From NCBI RefSeq assembly GCF_026210795.1, contig NC_089441.1:4712001-4776000 (forward strand): DNA of 64,000 nt, in the 5' to 3' direction. The number at the start of each line of letters is the position of its first letter. Position 1 is the first letter of the stretch. Shown here piece after piece: positions 35,001-47,349 of this stretch. The position numbers were made by a program, and so were the translations under genes. The notes beneath the pieces were generated by a model, which saw only the letters and a list, made by a program, of their open reading frames with translations, had not been told where the DNA came from and ran no database searches. Origin of the DNA: Rhizophagus irregularis (Eukaryota; Glomeromycota; Glomeromycetes; Glomerales; Glomeraceae).

Positions 35001-36271
35001 GTCTACACAATAAAATCGTAACAATAATAAAAAAAAATTATCAATTAAAAGATACAAGTAAGAAACTAACGTGGAATTGCATACCTTCTCCTTTTTGCCC
35101 TTTTTCTTTCGGTCCTCAGCCTGATCCGAATCAGATTTACTTGCATCCGTTAATGGGCTACCAGAAATGAAAGACGGTGTGAATTCTGGTGCAAAAGCAT
35201 TTAAATTGCTCTTTCGGCGACGTGCACGTTCTTTTTTCTCGAACTCGTCGAGGTCAACTTCTTTTGCATCTTCATTGACTTTCGAGGACGAGTCCGCAGT
35301 TTCTTCTTTTGTTTCTTTTGATTTTCCCGCTGTTGAATGCGCCCTTGGGGGGAATGTGAAGTCATGGTCTAATTTTCCGTAATTCGAACCCCTGGTCCTT
35401 TGCTGATCTGGGGCTTTTCCAAACATTCGCTGGAGGGCTTCAATTGCCGCTTGTGGCATATCTTGCGTTGATCCCTGGAAAGAAAATATCGTAACATATT
35501 CAAGAATTAAAAATTTTATTATCTAGGAATAGGTGTAGTGGTTTAACTCACCTCCTTTCTTGTACCATTTAAGGCATTTAATGCATCGCTAATGTCCCTA
35601 TCTTTCTTCTCGCTCTCTTTCTTCTTATTATTTGGATAATTTACAATGTAAATTTTATCATCCTGTAGAAAACCTGTAGATTGAAAAATATCAGGCTTTG
35701 TATTCGTATCTGGGCATTTTTTCTTTGCCTATTATTGAAAAAAATATAATACGTGACAAGGTGATTATTCATAATGTGATATGATTATTGTGTGATAGTA
35801 TCCATAATTCGATGGCTATTTTTTTTAAAAAATAAATTTGAATATTCGAGTTTTTAAATTAGTTTTAAAGAAAAAAAATAACACAATTGCAATTCTAATA
35901 TTCGAATATTCTAAAATTATAATCTAACTAAATTAAGTTTCGTGTAAATGACCAAAAATTAAGAAATAAATAATATTTGTTTAGATAGTGTGTGATACGA
36001 CTGGTTATCTTGATAATAGTGTGTTATTTTCAAAAAAAAACTAATTTCGTTAAAGTTAAAAAAAAAAAAATTCTTTTTCATTTACCTCCTCTTCTGCAGT
36101 CTTTTGTGCCACTTCTTCTTTCTTTTCTCTAGTGGCTTCATCTAATAATTCGTAATCTCCAACCGACGTTGGGAATTTGCCTTTGGGTAATAATACTACT
36201 GGCCCAGTTGTTTTTGACTTTTTAGTCTTCTTTGGCTGTACTGGAGGAGTAGTTGGAGCTGGTGTTGTCAT
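32087..36271 (-). CDS. PAM2 / long coiled-coil / Q-H-rich protein ending in WW (Upa2-like)
   Basis: Four exons (36271-36086, 35728-35552, 35474-35085, 35002-32087) with three phase-0 GT-AG introns give 1222 residues, starting MTTPAPTTPPVQPKKTKK. Visible in order: a Lys/Thr/Pro-rich N-terminus; a PAM2-type motif NLNAFAPEFTPSF (about 211-223), the short peptide that binds the MLLE domain of poly(A)-binding protein; a Tyr/Pro segment (about 290-315); a very long heptad-rich coiled coil (about 335-855); a Gln/His-rich region of tandem HPQQPQQ-like units (about 940-1110); an Asn/Lys-rich segment; and a C-terminus ending GDTPWW. PAM2, coiled coil and a terminal Trp-Trp are the layout of Ustilago maydis Upa2, the endosomal mRNA-transport scaffold with a C-terminal GWW. 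Orthology is inferred from layout only; any PABP-binding coiled-coil scaffold remains possible. Confidence 0.8.
32540..32810 (-). repeat. Coding low-complexity CAA/CCT/CAT repeat
   Basis: Imperfect trinucleotide and nonanucleotide repeat (CAACAACCTCAACAA-like on the coding strand) encoding the Gln/His/Pro-rich region of the PAM2 coiled-coil protein. Long frames on the opposite strand here are by-products of the repeat. Its length is likely to vary between strains. Confidence 0.8.
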
Positions 36272-37164
36272 TATGTTAATATTAATTTTATACAAATATT
36301 TACGAGATGTGATCAAATGAAAAAAATTTACAAAAGGTTTTTGTTTTTTGAACAAAAAAATTATTAAAATAGTTTATCAAAAATGAATTTGATAAACTGA
36401 ATAAATAAGATAATAAAATAATTTTTTTTGTTTGAAAACTTTTTGAAATAAAATCTTTGTTACGAGAAACGAGCAAAAATTATTATTAATAGGTATTTTT
36501 TATTCTTCTCGCGACAAAGCGTTAAAAATTTAAAATCTTTGAAAGTCATTAAGTTTATAAAAAAACCAAGATTACACAAATTCAACCACAACCTTTTGTG
36601 TAATTTCAAATAAAAAGGCAATGATTGACCAGAATCAAGAAATTTTGCCTTCTAACCGGCAAAAACTTACTGGTTTATTTATTCTTTTTTTTTACCGTGC
36701 TAACCACTTTTTTTACATAATGAAAATAATTGTTACATCCCCAGAATTTTCTTGTACAACTTTTCGAATAATACGAAAGTAGAAAATATTTTATTATAAA
36801 TTTATATATTTTTGTTATATCTCGGATTTCTTTCAGGCAAAAACGCAGTTAGGTACTTTGTATTACTATACAAACAATAACGCCAGAATTAAAATGCTAG
36901 TTCAAACAATATGCAATAAATCTTTCAAATCACGTTACACATAAATTCTAACTGCAAATTTCTGATTTTGGGTTTAAGCATTATCAACAATCAGGTCATA
37001 AACAATGCTGTTTAACATTTTTAGAACTTAGTATACGCAATAATCTATTCAACTTGCACTTGTCTAATTATGGAATACGGTGGAATACGGGCTGTACAGT
37101 GGCTGTACAAACCAATCGATTTATTTGTGATTTAGTTAAAAAAAAAAAAAATTCTTTCAGCATC
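36272..37164. other. Divergent promoter region
   Basis: Shared upstream region of the PAM2/coiled-coil gene (minus) and HIS3 (plus), which are transcribed away from each other. AT-rich with T and A tracts. A GCAAAAACTTACTGG-like, GC-richer patch lies at about 36655-36675. No specific regulator site recognised. Confidence 0.4.
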
Positions 37165-38008
37165 ATGTCGCTTGTACGTAAAGCAACTTTATCTCGTAAA
37201 ACCAATGAAACCGACATTAATGTAGAGTTATGTTTGGATTCAGCAGGAAATCAAGAAATCGATATCAATTCTGGCATAGGATTTTTAAATCATGTAATTA
37301 AATTAACAAATTTTATGACGCGTTAATGTATCAAAAAAAAAAAATCGTTTCTTTTTTTTTATGAGAATAGATGTATCATGCTCTAGCAAAACATTCTGGG
37401 TGGTCACTGTCACTAACATGTAAAGGTGACTTACATATCGACGATCATCATTCTGCAGAAGATACAGCGATTGCTTTAGGACTTGCCTTCAAACAAGCCT
37501 TAGGAGAACCAAGAGGTATAAAGAGATTTGGTTATGCTTATGCTCCATTAGATGAGGTAATAACCATTCCTTTTTTCATCAAGATGCATTTTTTTTTCTT
37601 TTTTGCATAAGTCGTACATTTTTGTTTATTGGCGTTCCGTAGGCTTTGTCACGCGCCGTTGTTGACATTTCGGGAAGACCATTTGCAGATATTAATTTGG
37701 AATTAAAACGAGAAAAAATCGGTGAACTTTCTACTGAAATGATCCCTCATGTTTTATCGTCTTTCGCCACATCTGCAGGAATTACATTACACGTTGATGT
37801 GTTAAAAGGAAAGAATGATCACCACAGGTAAGCAAAAAGTTCTGCCGCTCTATAATATTGAATTTTTCTTATTTTTATTAATTTTTCTTAACATAATAAT
37901 TTAATTTATAGGGCGGAATCCTCTTTTAAGGCTCTCGCCGTAGCATTACGACAAGCAATTGAAAGGACTGGAACAAATGACGTTCCTAGCACAAAAGGGT
38001 GTTTATAA
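37165..38008 (+). CDS. HIS3: Imidazoleglycerol-phosphate dehydratase (histidine biosynthesis)
   Basis: Four exons (37165-37293, 37371-37556, 37643-37827, 37912-38008) give 198 residues, about the length of a fungal single-domain enzyme. It dehydrates imidazole-glycerol phosphate to imidazole-acetol phosphate, step 6 of histidine synthesis (EC 4.2.1.19), in the cytosol. Family motifs: GIGFLNH then HALAKHSGW across intron 1, [13 protein letters not shown] (about 63-75), [17 protein letters not shown] across intron 2, NDHHRAES across intron 3 and the C-terminal NDVPSTKG. The His and Glu/Asp metal ligands of the two Mn sites are all present. The start is the ATG before [15 protein letters not shown]. 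The last residues are GCL where many homologues have GVL. Introns of 77-86 bp are typical for the window. Confidence 0.95.
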
Positions 38009-38101
38009 TATAAAAAAAAGATGTAAAATAAAAACAATATAACAGTAACGTGACTTTAATATTATGAAATGAAAGTAATGAAAATGAAATTATTGTTGTC
38101 T

Positions 38102-39803
38102 TTAATCAATTTTTTCTATTGCGCTTAATCTTTCCGGAAGAGGTGGATGTGAGAAATGATATGCCGAGTACCATGGGTCATTATTTAGATTTCCCAAATT
38201 TTTTATCTGAATTTTGATTAGACCCGAACGAAGTTGTACTCCATAGCCTAATTTTTTTGCGTACGCATCTAAAAAAAAAAGATATATATATGTTAATAAT
38301 TTACAGTGTACGATCATGAAAATAACTTTGAAAAATAGTTACCGGCTTCGAATTCATGTTTTCTACTTAAAATATTCATCAAAAATGCAACAACATTCTC
38401 AACGGGCGCATAAATAAATTGAAACAACATAAATCCAATCAATATTGGTTGTGTTTCAAACCCGAATGATCTATAAAGGGATGTGTTGTTGATAAATTGA
38501 GAAAATACAAAGAAAAGGAAGAAATTGTGAATCTGGGAAATAATAAGAATTTTAACGGTATGATTCAGATACCAATGACCTAATTCATGACCTGTGAAAA
38601 ATAACAGAATTGTTAATAATTCAATTAAATGAAAAGTGAAAAGGACAATTAAGTAAAATCTGCCTATTAAACGTTATAAAAGCCTACCGACAATCGCCAC
38701 TATTTCCCCATTATTAGCTTGTTCTATTAAAGTATCATATAGAACAATTCGTTTATTTTTGAAAAATCCGTAAAAATAGGCATTGGAATGTCCTGATCTT
38801 TTGCTACCATCTATTACATATAATTTTTTAAGTGGAAAATTAATACGAGAAGCTAACGCTTCAATTTGTCCACGGAGTTCACCCTCCGGAAGTACTGTTA
38901 CTTTGTTGAACAAAGGTTGAATAAGTGTTGGGTAAATAGTAAGTAATATGAAAGTAAAAATTATCCTAAAAAAAAAAATTACTTTTAATTTAATTATTAA
39001 ACTTAATATTTAAATAGTAAATATAAAGATTCGACCTACATAAATATCCAAACGTAAAAATAGAAATTTTCACCACTCCATTTGATAATTTGCAAAACTA
39101 AAGATAAAATCGGAAGCCCTATAACACCGGCAATCAAAAATCCTTTAATCATGTCCATGAAAAATAACCCCAAAGTCATTTTGTTAAAGCCATGACGTTC
39201 TTCGATGACAAAAGTAAAATAAAGACTTAGAGGGAGTGATATAAGATACGATAAAAGTGTTAATATTACGGTAAAAATCAATGATTGCGTTATCTACGAA
39301 GAATAAATATGATTAGAAAAATTATCCTTGCCACGATATAGAAATAACTGTAATAATCGATAATTGAAAATGAATTTAAAAAAATACCTCGTGGTCGGGC
39401 CCGTATCCAGCGTATGCCAACCATTCTCCAGAAAGGTTCCATAACCAAGGAAGAATATCAAACACGATCATACACGTGCTTTGAATCTGTCCAAACAAAG
39501 CCGAAACAAACTCAAATTTCGCTTTGTCAAGACCATATTCTTGTGTTTTTCGAAATTTCTCTCGAACTTCTTCAATATCCTGTAGGGACTTTGGTGGATG
39601 TGGTTCACGAAGTTTACGATACTGACGAACGCTTTAATATTAAAAAAAGAGTAAGGACCGAAATATGTGAATAACAGATCTATCATAAAAAGATAAAAAT
39701 ACCTTAAATATTGTTCAAATGTATAAACTGCCCAGGAAAAAGCAAGTACAAATTCTTTATACGGTGTATCTTGTGCTTTAAAATCCAAAATTAACTTATC
39801 CAT
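38102..39803 (-). CDS. STE24: CAAX prenyl protease 1 (zinc metalloprotease, M48A)
   Basis: Six exons (39803-39703, 39631-39388, 39293-39040, 38965-38688, 38591-38343, 38268-38102) give 430 residues. The enzyme is a multi-pass ER/inner-nuclear membrane protease that removes the -AAX tripeptide from prenylated proteins and, in yeast, also trims the a-factor pheromone precursor. Motifs: [16 protein letters not shown] near the N-terminus, several membrane helices, [34 protein letters not shown], the zinc site HELGH (294-298), the third ligand in EFEADAYA (about 372-379), and C-terminal [15 protein letters not shown]. The start is the Met of MDKLILDF. It is convergent with HIS3, with 93 bp between stops. 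All catalytic residues are intact. Confidence 0.95.
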
Positions 39804-40946
39804 CGCGAATAATTTCAAAAGTTTATAGCTAGAAAAAAATTTGCTACAAGCCACTTTTATTGAACCAGTGATCGCAGTTAGTAACACAGAAAATTTCCGC
39901 AGTATAAAATTTCGTGTTTTTTTTTACGAGACTAAACGTTAGTTCGTGTCAATGATTTCTATATTCGATCTTATATTTAAAACACGTGTAAAATAACTTT
40001 TTAAAAAACTTTGTTATCAAATCAGGACCCGAAAATTGCGTGTTTTCAAAATTTCTTATACACATACTCGGTTAATATCCCTTGTTATTTTTGATAACTA
40101 TTTTGACATGTTGACTGAAACTATCAAATCATCATTATAAGAAATTTAAAGTAATTGATTTCAAGAATGGAAAATCTAACTCTTAGTAAATAACAACTTT
40201 AAATTACACAAATTTTTTTTTTTATTATTATTATACTCAAAGAGAACAGTACATGCTCAAAGGAGCAATTACAAAATCATCAACCTATATAAAAGCTAAA
40301 AAGCACTTTACTTGCCAATATGTATGATTAAATATACCAAAAAAAATTTAATAATATATAATTTATTACTATTTTTTTTATAAAAAAAATTAGTTTTTTT
40401 TATTATTATATTAATTTAAACTGAAGTTATAAAATTTAAAAAAAAATATAAATAAAATTACATAATATATATTATTATTAATAATTTTAGTTAAAATTAT
40501 AATAATTTTAAATTATATTTTTGGTTTTTTTTCTTTAAGTTGTAATTTTTAAATTATATTAAATGAAAAATTAACTTAAAGCAGTTTTAAAGTAAAAAAA
40601 AAATTTTTTTTAAAATTTTTTTTTTTAACATTATTTTTTACAAAGAGAGCAGTTATCTTATTTAAAAAAGAATTTACATTATAACTGTAAATTTTAGGAG
40701 ATAATGATAAGATAATGTAATAGTTATAATATTTAGTAATACTAATACTTAATTATAATTAATAGCAATTGGTTAGAATGTATTTTTAACTTAAAGTTAG
40801 ATGCAATTTATTTTTTTTATATAAGTGAAAGATCAATTTTTTACCTTTATATATATCTAATTAAAGTATATACTTAAATAGTAAATCATGTAATAGAATA
40901 GTACAAATGATTATAATAATATATAATATAGTAATACAAGTATATA
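39804..40946. other. STE24 upstream region grading into AT-rich spacer
   Basis: No gene seen. Long A/T runs at 40205-40225, 40365-40400 and 40595-40630. A CAAAGAGAGCAGT / CAAAGAGAACAGT pair (about 40238 and 40640) may mark the edges of a small AT-rich element. Confidence 0.4.
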
Positions 40947-41868
40947 CACTACCTAGACAAAAGTAGCAGACCTTTTATTTTTGTTAATTACTCAAAATTA
41001 TACATAATAATGATACTTGAAATTTTAATATGTGATAACATAGACTCTAAGGAACATATATTCTAAATTTCGTAGTTCTAACCTTCATGCAACTATATTA
41101 ATTAAAGAAACTTATAAAGGGAAATATTGATGATTATCTATAAAATTAAATAAATAGTCTGTTATTGCCTATTTATTTAGAATTTTGCATAATATTAATA
41201 ACAGAAATTTTAATATGTAATAGTACAGAATTTTGATTAATATATATATATTAAATTTCTTTATCTAGTTTTTGTTTTTATATGAATTATATAAAAAATT
41301 GAGAGAAAATTTAATTTTTAAAAACAGCAATACTGTATTTTCACATTCTCAAAATTTTACATAATAAAATACTTTAATTTATATATTGTTTGAAAGTTAC
41401 AGTTCTGGAGAATAAATATTATATATAAATTTTTATAATTTATCTTTTAAATTAACAATTAACATCTAAAAAAATAAAAATAATTCATTTTTTTTTAATT
41501 TGACAATCATCAAGAATTTTTAATTTTTTTAATAAATATAGCTGTATGAAAATTAAAAGCATGAAAATTTGACTCTATGTTTTTTAAAGTCTATATTATT
41601 ACATATTAAAATTTCAAGTATTATTATTTTATGTAATTTTAAGTAATTAACAAAAATAGAGGATCCACTATTTTTGTCTAAGTAATGTAATAATTACCAA
41701 GCTTCTTTTTTAATTAATATAGCTGTGTGAAAGTTAGAAGTATGAAATTTTAAATATATATTCTTTAGAATTTACGTTATCACATATTAAAATTTCAAGT
41801 ATTGTTATTATATACAATTTCGAGTAATTGATAAAAATGGAAGGTCCTCTACTTTTGTCTAGATAGTG
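40947..41868. mobile_element. Tc1/mariner-like MITE, composite copy
   Basis: Ends CACTACCTAGACAAAAGTAG and CTACTTTTGTCTAGATAGTG are inverses flanked by TA. An internal third end, CTATTTTTGTCTAAGTAATG (about 41668-41687), shows it is a composite or nested pair. Interior repeats ACTTGAAATTTTAATATGT and AAATTTCAAGTATT words. Non-coding. Confidence 0.7.
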
Positions 41869-42542
41869 TAGTATATAATTTACTAATATAACTTTAAATT
41901 TTAAAATTTATAAGTATAAGTAATCCTGAATTTGGTTTGCACTTTAATAAGTTTTGATTTGGATAAAAATAAAAATAAAAATAAAAATTAAAATAAATAA
42001 AATATTAAAAGACTTGAATATAGTAGTTCTATTAGACCAAATGTAATATTTTATAATAAATAAATAATAAATTGAAAATAAATATTTAAGATAAAAGTTT
42101 GAATTTTTTACTTATATAAAGAAATTTAATAAAGTGAAACTATCACAGTTTAATTTTTTAAAATATTAATATATTAAATTAAGTAATATTAGTTAGAATT
42201 ATAATACAGTCACAATTTATGATAAACAGATTATTATTCAACCTGATAATAATATGAAACTATATCTTAAAAAAATAATTTAAATTTACCTATTAGCAAA
42301 TACATAATTCTACAATAAATTAATATATAGTAAAATTAATGATTTTTAAATTTATAAGTTTACAATAAAATTTGATCAAAATTTTTTTATTTGAAAGCTA
42401 ATTGATTATAATTTTTAAAAATGTACTAATTAGAAATATTTTATTTTTAAAATGCAAAAGATATTTATTTGTAAAGTAATAAACAAAATAATTTTATATG
42501 TAAAAATAAAAAAATATATATAGAAAAATCATTACTTATACA
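41869..42542. other. Gene-free AT-rich stretch
   Basis: Nothing recognised beyond a short AAAAATA microsatellite at about 41961-41990. Confidence 0.45.
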
Positions 42543-42705
42543 GGACTCCAATCATTACATATATAACTCACATTTGAGTTTTAGCAAATTCAATTAAAAT
42601 TAGGTTAAACTCATAATTTTAGATAGAGCAAATTGATTGAAAATTAATTAATAGTTATAATTATGAGTTTTAGCAAATTGTATTAATTTTACAAAGTCAT
42701 ATTTT
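42543..42705 (-). repeat. Dispersed AT-rich repeat, copy B
   Basis: Reverse-complement partner of 16375-16528, sharing ATTACATATATAACTCACA, TTAAACTCATAATTTT and AAATTGATTGAAAATTAATT. Confidence 0.55.
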
Positions 42706-44794
42706 ATATTTGAGCAAATTGGTATTTTTTTAAAACTTTTTTTTTAACTTTTATAGATAATATTTTTAAAAATATAAGTTTCAAAGTCCGGTTTATATTT
42801 TGGCCAAAATTAAGTATAATTCCGGCCAAAATTAAGCATAATTCTGACTAAAATTAAGCATAAATACAGGTCAAACCCCGTTCAATTAGTTTCACAATAT
42901 TTTATTTTTTAATAATTATTTATATTTAATTTATTATTTTTATTAATTATTATTTTTATCTATAATCTACATATTTTTAATTATAAATTATAAAAATTGA
43001 CAGTTTAATTTATATTAATTATTTATTTTTTTATTGATAATAAAAAAAAAAAACTGTTAATTTTGGTAAATTAACAATTAAATTTACTGGTCTACAAATA
43101 ATTTGAATAAACTGAAATTATATTTTATTAAGCAAATTTAAACCTATATCATTTAGAATTTTACTACAGTTTATATAACTTAGTCCAAGCAATTAAATTT
43201 GATGAAATTTAAATCACTACTATTTATTCAAAAAAAAAGATAAATATAAAGTATAAACATACAATAATAAACCAGATTAAACTTAATAAAACTATGTTAT
43301 TAAAATTTCTTATAAAGTATTTTTTAATAAAGTAGTAGCATATTTTTAAAGTAATTATAATCTACTGATTTAAGACAGATTTCAAAAAGTTTAAAATATT
43401 TTGGATTCAGAAATCTTCTAATATATCTTAAATAAAACTTTAAAAAATTGTATAAAAACTTTATTTAACTGTAATTTAATTAGTTTTGTGATGTTTATAA
43501 CATTTAAAAATAAAGTATTTGTAAATAAAAAAGCCATTTTTTTAATAAGTATTTAATAAAAAGCTGAAAAAATTTTCATAAAAAATGATCAATGTAATTA
43601 TTAAAAAGAGTTTTTTCTATTTTTTTTTTAAAAAAAAAATTTTAAAAGTAAATATAATATTCATATGGGTTGATTTATGGAATTAAGTTTTTATATTTAA
43701 AAAACTAACTTTATTAAGTAAATGCAAATACAAGTTACATGAAAATGATAAATTCACATTAGCTGACATAAATAAAATTGATTTAATTATATTATTTTTT
43801 GATTTTTTTTAATAATATCATTAAAATTAAAAAATTTAAATATAATTGTTATGACAAAATATTGAATAACTTAACATATATATATGCTAGACAAATGAAT
43901 TTATATTCATTAGAAAGAGGTAATCAAGAGCTATCCATAAACCAAATATTGCATGAATTGAATCACAAGTTGCTGAATAATTACGTTCAATATATTTATT
44001 TTTAACTTTTGACTTTGATCATTAATATCTTCACATCTAGTAATTTGATTTGAATGATCATTTTTTGTTCAAGTAGAGTAGGTTCTGGGCTTTCATATGA
44101 ATATAAATATATGTGTTTAGCATGCATGTACGCTGAGATATTAACAATCTTGTTAATTGAATAAAACTTTGACACAAAAATTTTTAAAATTATAATTCTT
44201 ACTAAAAGATTATCTTTACAGGTATTACTGAGCTCTTTTTACTTTACTTAACAAGGTTTTATTTGCTATTTCTGTTTTAAATTGAATAAATTAATAAAAT
44301 CAATTTTAAAAAGTAATTAACAAGTAGAATAAAATCAGTATAGTAAAAAACAAAAAAAACATTTCAAAAACTCTAAATCATAACTCACATTTTTATTTTG
44401 TATATATTTTTACTAAAAAAAAAGAAGGAACCAAGGTTAAAAATAAATGAAAAAAGATTTTTCTTATTAATATAAATTATTAATATTTGTTTTCTTACTT
44501 ACTGATTAAAAAAAACCTGCTATATATACCTATAAACTTTTCTAAGTCACCTAACAAAAATCTGATTGAAAAGTGATTGAAAAGTGATTGAAAAAGAAAG
44601 TAGTTGCCATTGTTATTTTTGAATAAACGTTAAAAAATTTTTTTTTTATTTTTTGATAGATTTAGATCATCTGATTATGTAACACATATAATTTAAGCTT
44701 ATGAAACATAATTCTTGTTAAAATATGCAAATCTTTATGAAAATCTTAATTTTGACTAATTCCACGAATTGGCAGATATGTTTAATTATTTATA
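42706..44794. other. Gene-free AT-rich stretch
   Basis: The only structured part is 42785-42890, where TCCGGCCAAAATTAAGCATA-type words repeat three times before CAGGTCAAACCCCGTTCAAT. The latter resembles a pogo-type end, but no partner end was found. The short frame at 43799-44005 is unsupported. Confidence 0.4.
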
Positions 44795-45562
44795 CACTAC
44801 CCAGACAAAAGTAGCGGACCTTACATTTTTTTCAATTACTCGAAACTGTACATATTAATAATACTTGAATTTTTTATATATGATAACATAAATTCTGAAG
44901 AATATATATTTTAAATTTCACGCTTCTAGCTTTTATACAACTATAATAATTAAAAAAAAGAAGTTTGGTGACTGTTATATTACTTAAACAAATGTAATGG
45001 ACCCTTTATTTTCATTAATTACTAAAATTACATATAATAACAATGCTTGAAATTTTAACATGTAATAATATAGAATTTAAAGAACATAGAGTCAAATTTT
45101 CATGTTTTTAACGTTTATACAGCTGTATTAATTCAAAAAAATTTAAAAATTTCTGATGATCGATAAATTAAAAAAAAAATAAAAATTATGAATAACATTT
45201 TATTTTTTAGATAATTGTTAATTTGAAAAATAAAAATATAAAAATTCATATGATATTTATTCTCCTAAACTGAGCTTTCAAACAATATAAAAATTTAAGT
45301 ATTTTATTATATGCAATTCTAAATAAACTGGCAGTAACAGACTATTAATTTACTATTATATAACATATATATGATAGGTATTAATATTTCCTTTTAAATT
45401 ATCTTTAATTAATATGGTTATATAAAGGCTAGAACTATGAAATTTTGAACGTATGTTTTTTAATATTTATATCATCACATATTAAAATTTCAAGTATTAT
45501 TATTATGTACAATTTTGAGTAATTGATAAAAATAGTAGGTCCGCTACTTTTATCGGGTAATG
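44795..45562. mobile_element. Tc1/mariner-like MITE, second copy
   Basis: Left end CACTACCCAGACAAAAGTAG and right end CTACTTTTATCGGGTAATG, flanked by TA, match the family at 40947-41868. The interior contains a further copy of the GACCCTTTATTTTCATTAAT segment. Non-coding, 768 bp. Confidence 0.65.
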
Positions 45563-45713
45563 TATTTTTTTTTTATTTATAAAGTAAATCAACTAGGAGT
45601 TTAAATTTCATACAATAAAAATATAAACATTACAAATATAGAAATAGATCTCTTACCATTTCTGAAGTGTAATATTTTAATTATTTATAAAATTTTATAA
45701 ATAAATTATAATA

Positions 45714-46143
45714 GGACATTACTAAATATCACCAGTGGTGATCATCACCATACTATTTAATTCTAGTTGAAAATTATAATTTTGGCTAGAGTTAAAAAAC
45801 ACACCATAAATTTTTTTTCAAAAATTTCAATTTAAATAATAAATGTGTAAAACAAATCTGAGTAGATACTAATCACACTAAAATTTTGAAAATTTGACTA
45901 AAAAAACCTTTTTTAAAACAAAAAATTGTATTTTACTTATAAAATCAAACTTTCCTGTTTTTCTCAAAAACTATCTAAACAATAGTCTTTATAATCTAAG
46001 GAAAATATGTTCTACCCATAAATTTACATATAGTAATAATATTTATATTATAATTAGAAGAATATTCAGTCAAAAATTTTTGAAAATTCAAAAAATATTT
46101 TATATGTGATGATAATCACCACTGGTAATATTTAGCAATACCC
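45714..46143. mobile_element. MITE with long terminal inverted repeats
   Basis: Termini of about 37 bp: left GG-CATTACTAAATATCACCA then GTGGTGATCATCA; right, read inward, GGGTATTGCTAAATATTACC then AGTGGTGATTATCA. They contain the palindrome CACCAGTGGTG. The interior is AT-rich and non-coding; the short frame at 45894-46109 is unsupported. Confidence 0.6.
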
Positions 46144-46831
46144 AAAATAATAATATTATTTTTATTTTTACAAATTATTTATTTAAACAATATATTTAGA
46201 AACAATCTTCTTAGAATGATAAACATTTAAAAATATTATATTTTCGATACTAGAGATATTTGCAAACAAATATTAAAAGTATATATAATTATTATAGTTG
46301 AATTTATAATCAAGATTAGTTAAGTCTGTAAAAAAAGTTATTGCTTTCTTTGCTTCTTCAAATTAAGCATTTTTTTATGTAAATATAGATAGTATAATAT
46401 ATAAAAAACTAGTATAAAATTACACAGAAATTTGAATAAAAAATAATAAATCTATCAGAATAAAATTAATTTTAAATATACTTATTAATAAAATAGTAAT
46501 ATATTACAATAATCTAATCAAATAGAAAAATATAGATTTATAAAAATGCTTAACTGGAATACCATACCTTCCAAATTAGAGATCCTGGACAAAACTGATA
46601 TATTTAGTCATTTGACTAAACTGAAATAGTTAGACATTTAAAATTAAAGAACGAAATGCCAAAATTCAATATTCCATAGTATTTCTATAGATTTTTTATA
46701 GATTTCCATGGATTTTTAATTATAATAATTACTTATAAAAAAAAAAATAATAAATTTATATTAAAATATAATATTTTTTAAAGGAATTTATAAAACTATT
46801 ATATGTATACTAGTATAAGACTAATTTTAAC
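46144..46831. other. Gene-free AT-rich stretch
   Basis: Nothing recognised. Confidence 0.45.
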
Positions 46832-47000
46832 CTGAGATGATTTAACCAGAGTGATTTAACCTGATAATTTTTATATATTATTTTAGAGTGATTTAACTAG
46901 GGTGATTTAACCTGGTAATTTTTATATATTATTTTAGAGTGATTTAATCAGGGTGATTTAACCTGATGATTTAACTTGATGATTTAATCTGGTGATTTTA
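46832..47000. repeat. GTGATTTAACCTGG tandem repeat (left)
   Basis: Units of AGTGATTTAACYWGGGTGAT followed by TTAACCTGG and an AT spacer TAATTTTTATATATTATTTT repeat about three times, then collapse to GATGATTTAACTT units. Related units occur in the same orientation at 51405-51515, on the other side of the MULE remnant. Confidence 0.75.
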
Positions 47001-47349
47001 TTATGTAACGAAATGATATCATTATGATGTGATATTTATATTTACATGAAGTATTTTTTTCACACACAAAACATCAAATTCAATTTTGTCAATAAAGTTG
47101 TTCACGTTCAAATATAAAAGTTTACTTTAATACTTTGCAAATATATAAGTTTCGTGATTAAATACTTAGTTACCTTAAATTTTGCTTTTAAATATAACTA
47201 TTATATAATCATCACCACCATTACTTACGTTACTAATATCACTTTCATGTCTAAATTTACTTGTTTACATAATGGAACTATCTTATAGTAATTTTTTACA
47301 AGACTCCTTTTTTAGTTCATATAATATTGAATAGTTATTTTCCTTAAAA

